From: Enorma massiliensis phI
Lineage (GTDB): Bacteria > Actinomycetota > Coriobacteriia > Coriobacteriales > Coriobacteriaceae
Assembly: GCF_000311845.1 (NCBI RefSeq)
Contig: NZ_HE978574.1
Span: forward strand, 1,504,511 to 1,568,510
Reading direction: 5' to 3'
DNA: 64,000 nucleotides
Made by a program: the position numbers and the translations under genes. Below, one piece after another: positions 54,315 to 62,041 of this stretch. The first letter of the stretch is position 1; every line of letters starts with the position of its first letter. The notes beneath the pieces are model-generated. The model was not told the DNA's origin. It did no database searches and was given only the letters and a program-made list of their open reading frames with translations.

Positions 54315-55877
54315 TTAGTCCTCGGTGGCGAGAACGCGACCGGTCATCTCGGCAGAAGGCTCGATGCCGGCGAGGGAGAGCATGGTCGGAGCGATGTCCG
54401 AGAGGCGCCCGTCCTCGATACCGGTGAGCTTAGCGGCCGGGTCGACCACGATGAACGGCACGCGGTTGGTGGTGTGCGCCGTGAACGGGTGCTTCTCGCC
54501 CGCGTCGTCCACGTCGTACATATGGTCCGCGTTGCCATGGTCGGCCGTGATGAGCGCAAAGCCGCCCTTGGCGAGAATGGCGGGGATAACCTTGGAAAGG
54601 CCATCGTCCACAGCCTCGACCGCCTTCACCGCAGCGTCAAAGACGCCGGTGTGGCCAACCATGTCGCAGTTCGCATAGTTGACGATGTAGAAGTCCGCAC
54701 GGTCCTCGTTGATGGCCTCGACGAGCTTCTCGGTGACCTCGGGCTCAGACATCTCGGGCTGCAGGTCGTAGGTAGCGACCTTGGGCGAGGGAACGAGCAC
54801 GCGCTCCTCCCCTTCCTTGGGCTCCTCGACGCCGCCGTTCAGGAAGAACGTCACATGCGCATACTTCTCGGTCTCCGCCGTATGCAGCTGCTTCAAACCG
54901 TTCTGCGCGATGACATCGGCAAGCACGTTCTCGGGGAAGGTCTTGGGGAAGGCCACCTCGACGTTCTTGAACGTCTCGTCGTACTCGGTCATCGACACGA
55001 AGTGCGAGAGCTTCGGCGCGACCTTGCGGTCGAACCCGTTGAAGTTCTTCTCGGTGAAGGCTCGAGTCATCTCGCGGGCGCGATCGGGACGGAAGTTGAA
55101 GAACACCATCGCGTCGCCGTCGTGCACGCCCTCGTTGTGGCAGGCGAACGGCTCGACGAACTCGTCGCCGCGCTCGTCCTTCTCGTAGTAAGCCTTAACA
55201 CCCGCGACCGGGTCCACGTCCTCGCCGTCGTAAGGCAGCGTGATGACGTCGTAGGCGCGCTCAACGCGCTCCCAGCGATTGTCGCGGTCCATAGCCCAGT
55301 AACGACCGGACACGGTGGCGATGCGCGCATCGACGCCGGTGTACTTGGAGAGGGCCTCGAGGTTCTCGGCCAGGGTCTCGATGTAGCCGGCACCGGAGTG
55401 CGGGTCCACGTCGCGGCCGTCCATGAAGCAGTGGAAGCGAATCTTCTCGACGCCGTGCATGGCGGCGAGCACCGAGAGGGTCTCGCCGTGGCGCTGCATG
55501 GAGTGCACGCCGCCCGGGGACACGAGGCCCAGCAGGTGGACGGTGCCACCGCGCGCGGCGACGTCCTCCATGGCAGTCGCGAGCGTCGGGTTCTCCTCGA
55601 TGGAACCATCGATGATGGAGTTGTTGATGCGGCTGAGCTCCTGGAACACGATGCGGCCGGCGCCGATGTTCAGGTGGCCGACCTCGGAGTTGCCCATCTG
55701 GCCCGCAGGCAGGCCCACATCCTCACCCGAAGCGCCGAGCGTGGTGTGCGGGTACTCCTCCCAAAGCTTATCCAGGTAGGGCTTGTTGGCCTTGAAGACG
55801 GCGTTGTTGTCGCCCGCAGGGGCGAGGCCGAAGCCGTCCATGATGACCAGGAGCGCAGGAAGATGACGCTCTGCCAT
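54315..55877 (-). CDS. gpmI: 2,3-bisphosphoglycerate-independent phosphoglycerate mutase
   Basis: Glycolytic enzyme interconverting 3- and 2-phosphoglycerate using two Mn ions. 520 residues, the normal length. Alkaline-phosphatase-type metal site LVIMDGFGLA at the N-terminus, catalytic Ser in GQMGNSEVGHLNIGAG near residue 64, substrate region HCFMDGRDVDP near 128, and C-terminal metal ligands NYANCDMVGHTG and ITADHGNAD. It starts four bases after tpiA in the same operon. Confidence 0.95.
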   Translation of the reverse strand: MAERHLPALLVIMDGFGLAPAGDNNAVFKANKPYLDKLWEEYPHTTLGASGEDVGLPAGQMGNSEVGHLNIGAGRIVFQELSRINNSIIDGSIEENPTLATAMEDVAARGGTVHLLGLVSPGGVHSMQRHGETLSVLAAMHGVEKIRFHCFMDGRDVDPHSGAGYIETLAENLEALSKYTGVDARIATVSGRYWAMDRDNRWERVERAYDVITLPYDGEDVDPVAGVKAYYEKDERGDEFVEPFACHNEGVHDGDAMVFFNFRPDRAREMTRAFTEKNFNGFDRKVAPKLSHFVSMTEYDETFKNVEVAFPKTFPENVLADVIAQNGLKQLHTAETEKYAHVTFFLNGGVEEPKEGEERVLVPSPKVATYDLQPEMSEPEVTEKLVEAINEDRADFYIVNYANCDMVGHTGVFDAAVKAVEAVDDGLSKVIPAILAKGGFALITADHGNADHMYDVDDAGEKHPFTAHTTNRVPFIVVDPAAKLTGIEDGRLSDIAPTMLSLAGIEPSAEMTGRVLATED

Positions 55878-55880
55878 GCG

Positions 55881-56657
55881 CTACTCCCCCGCCTTCTCGA
55901 CCATGGCCGCGAAGCTATCGGCCTTGAGCGAGGCGCCGCCCACGAGCGCGCCGTCGACGTCTTCCTTCTCCAGGAAGCCGGCGATGTTCTCGGGCTTGGC
56001 GGAGCCACCGTAGAGTACGCGGATGCCGTCGGCGATCTCCTGGCCGAAGATCTCGACCAGGGTGGCGCGGATGGCGCCGCAGACCTCCTGGGCGTCATCG
56101 GCCGTGGCGGTCTTGCCGGTGCCGATGGCCCAGATGGGCTCGTAGGCGATGACGAGCTGGTCGCCGGAGGAAATCTCGACGCCCTCGAGGCCAGCCTTGA
56201 TCTGACCGGTCACGAACGCAACGTGCTCGCCCGCCTCACGGGTCTCGAGGCTCTCGCCGCAGCAGAAGATCGGGACGATGCCGCCGGCGATGAGCGCCTT
56301 GGCCTTCTTGTTCTCGTCCTCGTCGGTCTCCTTGAAGTAGTCGCGACGCTCAGAGTGGCCGATGATGCAGTACTCGACGGGCACGCTCTTGAGCATGGCA
56401 ACAGAGGTCTCGCCGGTGTAGGCACCGGAGGCCTCCCAGTACACGTTCTGAGCACCGAGCTTGATCGGGCTCTCCTTGACGCCGCCCTTGCAAGACACGA
56501 CGCGAAGGTCGACGGTCGGCGGGCAGACGCACACCTCGACGCCCTCGGGAATCTCGGGCAGCGCGGCAACGAGCGCCTGCGCCAGGTCCTTGGCCTCGTT
56601 GAGGTCGTTGTTCATCTTCCAGTTGCCTGCGATGAGGCGGGTACGCTTACTCGGCAT
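55881..56657 (-). CDS. tpiA: triose-phosphate isomerase
   Basis: TIM-barrel enzyme of 258 residues converting dihydroxyacetone phosphate and glyceraldehyde-3-phosphate. Substrate Lys in AGNWKMNND, catalytic His in IIGHSERRDYF near residue 100, catalytic Glu in AYEPIWAIGTGK near 172, and phosphate loop VLYGGSAKPEN near 216. Its start overlaps the end of pgk by 11 bases. Confidence 0.95.
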   Translation of the reverse strand: MPSKRTRLIAGNWKMNNDLNEAKDLAQALVAALPEIPEGVEVCVCPPTVDLRVVSCKGGVKESPIKLGAQNVYWEASGAYTGETSVAMLKSVPVEYCIIGHSERRDYFKETDEDENKKAKALIAGGIVPIFCCGESLETREAGEHVAFVTGQIKAGLEGVEISSGDQLVIAYEPIWAIGTGKTATADDAQEVCGAIRATLVEIFGQEIADGIRVLYGGSAKPENIAGFLEKEDVDGALVGGASLKADSFAAMVEKAGE

Positions 56658-57846
56658 CGTTCAGAGCCTCCACTCCAGGAAGGGCCTTGCCCTCGACGAG
56701 CTCCATGGAGGCGCCGCCACCCGTGGAGATCCAGGACATCTTGTCGGCCAGGTTGAACTTGTTCACGGCTGCGACGGAGTCGCCGCCACCGATGATCGAG
56801 GTGCAGCCCTCGTTCGCGGCCACGGCCTCGGCGACCGCCTGGGTGCCGTGCGCGAAGTTATCGAACTCAAAGACGCCCATGGGGCCGTTCCAGAACACGG
56901 TCTTGGCCTCGGCGATGGCGTCGGCATAGAGCTTCTCGGTCTTGGGGCCGATGTCCATACCCATGCGGTCCTCGGGAATGGCGTCGGAGGCCACAACCTC
57001 GCCCTCGGCATCCTCGCCGAAGTGGTCGGCCACGACGTTGTCGACCGGGAGCAGGATCTTCACACCCTTGTCCTCGGCCTTCTTGAGCATCTCGGCCGCG
57101 CGCTCAATCCAGTCCTCTTCCTTGAGGGAGGTGCCGACGGTCTTGTAGCCCTTGGCCAGGAAGAAGGTGTAGGCCATGCCGCCGCCGATGATCAGCGTAT
57201 CGGCGGAGTCGATGAGGTGATCGAGCACGCCGATCTTGGAGGACACCTTGGAGCCGCCCACGATGGCCACGAACGGACGCTCCGGCTCGGCGAAAATGCT
57301 GGTGAGCGTGTCGACTTCCTTCTCAAGCAGGAAGCCAGCGACCGCCGGCAGGTACTCGGCAGGGCCAACCACGGAGCCCTGGGCGCGGTGCGCGGTGCCG
57401 AACGCGTCGAGCACGAAGACGTCGCCGTAGGAGGCAAGGGTCTTGGCGATCTCCGGGTCGTTCTTCTTCTCGCGCTTGTCGAAGCGGACGTTCTCGAGCA
57501 CCAGGATGTCGCCCGGCTCGAGCGCGGCCACGGCCTCGGCGGCCTTCTCACCATAGGTGTCGTCGACGAACTTCACGTCGAAGCCGGTGAGCTCAGCGAG
57601 CTTGTCGGCAGCAGGCTTGAGCGAGAGCTCGGGCTCGGGGCCATCGCCCTTGGGGCGGCCGAGGTGGCTCATGAGAATGATCTTGGCGTTGTGCTGCTTC
57701 AGGTACTCGATGGTGGGGATGGCGGCGCGCACGCGGGTGTCGTCGGTCACGACGCCGTCCTTCAGCGGCACGTTGAAGTCAACGCGCATGAGCACGCGCT
57801 TGCCGTCCACATCGATGTCGCGGACGGTCTTCTTGGTGAAAGCCAT
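56647..57846 (-). CDS. pgk: phosphoglycerate kinase
   Basis: ATP-making glycolytic kinase of 399 residues. N-terminal substrate loop RVLMRVDFNVPLKDG, basic patch MSHLGRPKG, hinge IVGGSKVSSKIGVLDHL and nucleotide region WNGPMGVFEF, with the C-terminal GGGDSVAA. The start at 57846 is supported by AAAGAGGAGC. A terminator-like hairpin separates it from gap. Confidence 0.95.
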   Translation of the reverse strand: MAFTKKTVRDIDVDGKRVLMRVDFNVPLKDGVVTDDTRVRAAIPTIEYLKQHNAKIILMSHLGRPKGDGPEPELSLKPAADKLAELTGFDVKFVDDTYGEKAAEAVAALEPGDILVLENVRFDKREKKNDPEIAKTLASYGDVFVLDAFGTAHRAQGSVVGPAEYLPAVAGFLLEKEVDTLTSIFAEPERPFVAIVGGSKVSSKIGVLDHLIDSADTLIIGGGMAYTFFLAKGYKTVGTSLKEEDWIERAAEMLKKAEDKGVKILLPVDNVVADHFGEDAEGEVVASDAIPEDRMGMDIGPKTEKLYADAIAEAKTVFWNGPMGVFEFDNFAHGTQAVAEAVAANEGCTSIIGGGDSVAAVNKFNLADKMSWISTGGGASMELVEGKALPGVEALNDAE

Positions 57847-57873
57847 TTCGCTCCTCTTTCTATCTGGTGAATA

Positions 57874-57916
57874 CAAAAAGGGCGCGGCCGCGGCCCTGTG
57901 AGCTGCGACCGCGCCC
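57874..57916 (-). terminator. terminator-like hairpin between gap and pgk
   Basis: GGGCGCGG (57880-57887) pairs with CCGCGCCC (57909-57916), followed on the minus strand by TTTTT. Partial termination would let gap be expressed above pgk-tpiA-gpmI. Confidence 0.75.
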
Positions 57917-57937
57917 AAGCATGCGAGAGACGCGCGA

Positions 57938-58963
57938 CTAGGCGACGAACTTCTCGAAGTACTTGATGGTGCGGACCATCTGGGAGGTGTAGGAGTTCTC
58001 GTTGTCGTACCAAGAGGTGACCTGAACGAGCGTCTGGCCGTTGCCGAGCGGGGCGCACATGGTCTGGGTGGCGTCGAAGATCGAGCCATGGGTCTCGCCG
58101 ATGATGTCGGTGGAGACGATGTCGTCCTCGTTGTAGGCGAAGGTCTCGGAGATGGTCGCGGCGTAAGCCTTCATAGCAGCGTTGACCTCGTCCTTGGTGA
58201 CTTCCTTGTCAACCACGGCATAGAGGTTGGTGAGGGAGCCGGTGGGGGTGGGAACGCGCTGGGCGGCACCGATGAGCTTGCCGTTGAGCTCGGGGAGCAC
58301 GAGGCCGATGGCCTTGGCGGCACCGGTGGAGTTCGGGACGATGTTCACGGCGCAGGCGCGGCTACGACGCTTGTTGCCCTTGCGCTGCGGGCCGTCGAGC
58401 GGCATCTGGTCGCCGGTCCAGGCGTGGATGGTGGTCATGATGCCGGACACGATGGGCGCGAAGTCGTTGAGACCCTTGGCCATCGGGGCGAGGCAGTTGG
58501 TGGTGCAGGACGCGGCGGAGATGATGTTGTCCTCGGCCGTGAGCTGCTCATGGTTCACGTTGTAGACGATCGTGGGGAGATCGTTGCCCGCGGGAGCGGA
58601 GATGACGACCTTCTTGGCGCCAGCGTTGATGTGGGCCTGAGCCTTCTCCTTGGAGGTGTAGAAGCCGGTGCACTCGAGCACGACGTCGACACCGAGCTCG
58701 CCCCACGGGAGGTTGTTGGCGTCGGCCTCCTTGTAGATGGTGATCTCCTTGCCGTCAACGGTAATGGAGTTCTCACCGGCGGTGACCTCGTGATCGCGGC
58801 TGTAGTTGCCCTGCGTGGAGTCGTACTTCAGCAGGTACGCGAGCATATCCGGGGAGGTGAGGTCGTTGATCGCGACGATCTCGGAGCCCTCGTGACCGAA
58901 CATCTGGCGGAACGCGAGACGACCGATGCGGCCAAAGCCATTAATCGCAACCTTTACTGCCAT
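57938..58963 (-). CDS. gap: glyceraldehyde-3-phosphate dehydrogenase (type I)
   Basis: NAD-dependent glycolytic dehydrogenase of 341 residues. Rossmann start [17 protein letters not shown], catalytic Cys in [12 protein letters not shown] near residue 155, catalytic His in [11 protein letters not shown] near 183, and C-terminal [23 protein letters not shown] lies before ATG 58963. A promoter probably lies in the AT-rich 59030-59080 region. Confidence 0.96.
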   Translation of the reverse strand: MAVKVAINGFGRIGRLAFRQMFGHEGSEIVAINDLTSPDMLAYLLKYDSTQGNYSRDHEVTAGENSITVDGKEITIYKEADANNLPWGELGVDVVLECTGFYTSKEKAQAHINAGAKKVVISAPAGNDLPTIVYNVNHEQLTAEDNIISAASCTTNCLAPMAKGLNDFAPIVSGIMTTIHAWTGDQMPLDGPQRKGNKRRSRACAVNIVPNSTGAAKAIGLVLPELNGKLIGAAQRVPTPTGSLTNLYAVVDKEVTKDEVNAAMKAYAATISETFAYNEDDIVSTDIIGETHGSIFDATQTMCAPLGNGQTLVQVTSWYDNENSYTSQMVRTIKYFEKFVA

Positions 58964-59134
58964 GTGTGTCTCCTTTCGTAGGGCCCGGCGGGTTCTTTGC
59001 CCACCGTTTAGACCCACAAACTAACCACTCACCAAATATACCTTTTTTCTAAGCCCTATTCGCGTAATTGCGCACTTTTTGATGATTCCCTTGCATTGAA
59101 ACGCTTTAACCCTAACCAGCCAGCAGATTTCCGC

Positions 59135-59171
59135 AGAATGATAAAACGAACCCGGTTCGTTTTATCATTCT
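59135..59171. repeat. palindrome overlapping the whiA stop, 18-bp arms
   Basis: AGAATGATAAAACGAACC (59135-59152), one central C, then its exact reverse complement (59154-59171). The whiA stop codon (59165-59167) lies within the right arm. It probably acts as a terminator or 3'-end protector, though without a classic T run. Confidence 0.85.
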
Positions 59172-60085
59172 AAGAGCTTTTCCAAGCGCAGCACCCGGTG
59201 GTAGAGGGCAGATTTCGAGAGCGGCGGGTCCGAAACCTCGCCCAGATCGCGAAGCGATAGGTCTGGATACGCCTCTCGGAGGGCGCAGAAGTCCTCCAGG
59301 GCACGGGGAAGCGTGCCCCGCAGCCCCCGGCGCTCAACCTCCGCGATGAGCTCGAGCTGGTGCTGTGCTGCACCGGCGCTCCGTGTCTGGTTGGCGAGCT
59401 CGGCGTTCACCTTGCGATTAACCTCGTTCTTCACCGACTTCATGGCGCGAGCGTCCTCCAGGACGTCTACGCTGCGCTGAGCCCCCACCGCTTCGAGGAG
59501 GGCACGGATGTCGCGTGCGCTCTTCACATAGACAGCGAAGGTCGACTTGCGCCGGTTCACGCGGGCATTGACCCCGATCTGGCCGATGAGCTCGGCGAGC
59601 GCGTCGGCGAACTCCTCGCCCTGCACGGCGATCTCAAGATGAAAGTCGCCACGAGGGTCCGCCACGAAGCCCCCCGCGATCAGTGCCCCGCGGATGTAGG
59701 CGAGGCGGCAGCAGGGCCGCGCCACCACATGCCGGGGAATCCCGCGCACGAGCCCGCCGCGGCGGTCGAGAATACCAAGCAGCACGAGCGCCTTGTCGAG
59801 CCCCGGCTGATCGGGCAGGGTGATGAGGTAGTTGCGCACCTTGTGGAGCACCGAACGGCGGACGGTGAACTCGGTGCGCAGCTTCAAGATCTTATGGGTG
59901 AGCCCGAGCATGGTGCGTGCCACGGCACCGGTCTCGGTGGCAACCGTGAGCCGGTAGCGGCCGGGCCCCGTGATAGAGAGCGTCCCGCAAACGCGAACGA
60001 GGGCCGCGAGCGTCGCAAGGTCGCAGTACTCGCAGGTGGGCTCGCAACGCGAAAGCTCGTCGCGCACCTCAGCCGTAAATGACAT
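59165..60085 (-). CDS. whiA: DNA-binding protein WhiA
   Basis: Transcription factor of 306 residues found in Gram-positive bacteria, tied to cell division and, in streptomycetes, sporulation. The N-terminal part (SFTAEVRDELSRCEPTCEYC, to about 190) has the LAGLIDADG-like fold of the family without nuclease activity. The C-terminal HTH has LRDLGEVSDPPLSKSALYHR near residue 275. It follows rapZ on the same strand, but the usual intervening yvcK is absent. Confidence 0.93.
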   Translation of the reverse strand: MSFTAEVRDELSRCEPTCEYCDLATLAALVRVCGTLSITGPGRYRLTVATETGAVARTMLGLTHKILKLRTEFTVRRSVLHKVRNYLITLPDQPGLDKALVLLGILDRRGGLVRGIPRHVVARPCCRLAYIRGALIAGGFVADPRGDFHLEIAVQGEEFADALAELIGQIGVNARVNRRKSTFAVYVKSARDIRALLEAVGAQRSVDVLEDARAMKSVKNEVNRKVNAELANQTRSAGAAQHQLELIAEVERRGLRGTLPRALEDFCALREAYPDLSLRDLGEVSDPPLSKSALYHRVLRLEKLLE

Positions 60086-60114
60086 ACACCTGTTCCTCCC
60101 CAGGTCAGTCGCGT

Positions 60115-60186
60115 TGGGTCATTCTGGGACGGGGTTGTTTTGACTCACCCGGGTGAGTCAAAACAACCCCGTCCCAGAATGACCCA
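60115..60186. repeat. perfect 72-bp palindrome, RAYT-family repeat
   Basis: Two 36-bp arms are exact reverse complements around CCC|GGG (centre 60150/60151). Each arm contains TCTGGGACGGGGTTGTTTTG and GACTCACC, the same core as the repeats around the RAYT gene at 53 kb. It fills most of the 121-bp rapZ-whiA gap. Confidence 0.92.
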
Positions 60187-60206
60187 CGACCAATCCCCAC
60201 CAGGCC

Positions 60207-61148
60207 CTAGTGAGCCTCGCCCGTCGCGGTCTTGTTGGCACGCGCTAGGTCGCGATGCGAAATCGACACATGGTACTGCTGGCGCTCCAGATAGCGCGCC
60301 GTGGCCTCAGCGATGGCCACGCTGCGATGCTGGCCGCCCGTGCAGCCGATGGCGATCGATAGCTGCGGCTTGCCCTCGGCCACATAGCCGGGCATCACGG
60401 CATCGAGCAGCTGGTACCACGCGGTGAGGAACTCCTTCGTCTTCGGATGCTCGAGCACGAAGGTCGACACCTTCTCATCGAGCCCCGTCATGGTGCGCAT
60501 CTCAGGGTCGTAGAAGGGATTGGGCAGGAAGCGGACGTCAATCATGATATCCGCCTCGACCGGCATGCCATGCTTGAAGCCGAACGAGAAAACCTGCACA
60601 TCCATCAGCTGCTGGTCGGTGAGCTCGGAAAACGCAAGGCGCAGCCGCGTGCGCAGCGCCGATACGCGCAGTCGGCTCGTGTCGATGATCATGTCGGCCC
60701 GATCACGTACCTTGCGCAGCTGGACGCGCTCGCGCTGGATGGCGTCGGCGGTGGATTCGCCCGGCTTTGCGAGCGGGTGCCGGCGGCGATTCTCGTTATA
60801 ACGACGCATGAGCACCTCGTCCGACGCCTCAAGATAGACGACCTTGCAGGTCATCTCGTGCGCCTCGAGCGATACGATCACATCGAGCAGCTCGTCGAAG
60901 AGCCCCTGGCTACGCAGGTCGCAGGTCACGGCGAGATGTCGCCCCACGCCCGTGTTGATGCCCACCAGCTGGGCGAGTTGCAGCACGAGGCTCGGCGGGA
61001 GGTTATCGATGCAGAAGTAGCCCATGTCCTCGAACACGTGCATGGCCTGCGTGCGCCCAGACCCGCTCATACCTGTGATGATCACGATGTCCGGAACGCG
61101 ATCGGCGAGCTCCGCCGCCGTGATCGCCTGAGGATTCATCTCTGCCAT
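60207..61148 (-). CDS. rapZ: RNase adapter / nucleotide-binding protein RapZ
   Basis: P-loop protein of 313 residues (YvcJ/RapZ family). Walker A is GMSGSGRTQA, with Arg where other members have Lys. Next are DMGYFCIDNLPPSL, CDLRSQGLFDELL and the C-terminal domain with IGCTGGQHRSVAIAE. In enterobacteria RapZ controls glucosamine-6-phosphate synthase through sRNA decay; the actinobacterial role is less clear. Neighbouring nanE, an amino-sugar enzyme, is suggestive. Confidence 0.93.
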   Translation of the reverse strand: MAEMNPQAITAAELADRVPDIVIITGMSGSGRTQAMHVFEDMGYFCIDNLPPSLVLQLAQLVGINTGVGRHLAVTCDLRSQGLFDELLDVIVSLEAHEMTCKVVYLEASDEVLMRRYNENRRRHPLAKPGESTADAIQRERVQLRKVRDRADMIIDTSRLRVSALRTRLRLAFSELTDQQLMDVQVFSFGFKHGMPVEADIMIDVRFLPNPFYDPEMRTMTGLDEKVSTFVLEHPKTKEFLTAWYQLLDAVMPGYVAEGKPQLSIAIGCTGGQHRSVAIAEATARYLERQQYHVSISHRDLARANKTATGEAH

Positions 61149-61312
61149 GGGGATCGCCTTCCTGCCGTCGAGCCGTCCTCCCCAGTATACCCGTGCGCCT
61201 CCCCTACCGACAGGACGCTCCGGCCGCGCGCGAGCAAAACGGCACCCCGCTCGCGAGCCACCAGAGCGACCCGTACGCGATTAATCAATCGCTTGCGACA
61301 ACGGCGAGCCCT

Positions 61313-61999
61313 CTATGCATCCAGCGCGGCGGCAAACCAGTTCGTGATGCTCGTGGGATGCGTGATGGCCGTTCCCACCACCACCGCCCAGGCGCCGGCG
61401 TCCATAGCGGCCCGGGCCTCGGCCGGCGTGTGCACGCGACCCTCGCAGACCACGGGGAACCCGGGGAACTCCTCGGCAGCCTGCCGAAGAAGCGGGAGGT
61501 CGGGCCCATCGGCCATCGTGCAGTCGATCGCTGCGGTCCCATGCGAGAGCGTCGTCGATACGATATCGAACCCAAGGTCGACCGCACGGCGAATGTCGTC
61601 GATGGTCATGCAGTCAGCCATGGTGAGCACCCCCTCCTCCTTAAGGGGAGCGAGGGTGTCGGCCACCGACTTTCCATCGGGACGGGGGCGGTCCGTGGCA
61701 TCAATGGCCACGATGTCGGCGCCGGCCGCCACGCAGGCGCGCGCATGCCGAAGCGTCGGCGTGATGTAGACGCCGTCATGGCCGTCCTTCCACAATCCGA
61801 TGACCGGCACCTCGACACGCCCTTTTATCGCCGAGATATCGGCAAGTCCCTGGCAACGAATGGCCGCAGCCCCACCAAGCTCGCACGCGCGCGCCATGAG
61901 CGCCATAGTTTCCGGCGTGCGGAGCGGCTCGCCCGGATATGCCTGAACGCTCACGATCAGCGTTCCCTTAAGTGACTGGATGAGCGGGTGAATAGACAC
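61313..61999 (-). CDS. nanE: putative N-acetylmannosamine-6-phosphate 2-epimerase
   Basis: TIM-barrel epimerase of 228 residues converting ManNAc-6-P to GlcNAc-6-P in sialic-acid/amino-sugar use. Family phrases: GTLIVSVQAYPGEPLRTPE, AIRCQGLADI, VIGLWKDGHDGVYITPT and MADCMTIDD. GTG 61999 is chosen because GAAAGGGGA sits just upstream; an ATG at 62014 is the alternative. It lies between rapZ and uvrC with no other nan genes nearby. Confidence 0.9.
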   Translation of the reverse strand: MSIHPLIQSLKGTLIVSVQAYPGEPLRTPETMALMARACELGGAAAIRCQGLADISAIKGRVEVPVIGLWKDGHDGVYITPTLRHARACVAAGADIVAIDATDRPRPDGKSVADTLAPLKEEGVLTMADCMTIDDIRRAVDLGFDIVSTTLSHGTAAIDCTMADGPDLPLLRQAAEEFPGFPVVCEGRVHTPAEARAAMDAGAWAVVVGTAITHPTSITNWFAAALDA

Positions 62000-62041
62000 G
62001 GCGTCCCCTTTCATGCGATGTTGTGCCTCCACGTTCCAATG

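Noticed and set aside
54474..56756. A 760-codon plus-strand open frame opposite gpmI, tpiA and the end of pgk
   Set aside because: Antisense to three unmistakable glycolytic genes; low-complexity Val/Leu/Gly/His composition, no domain.
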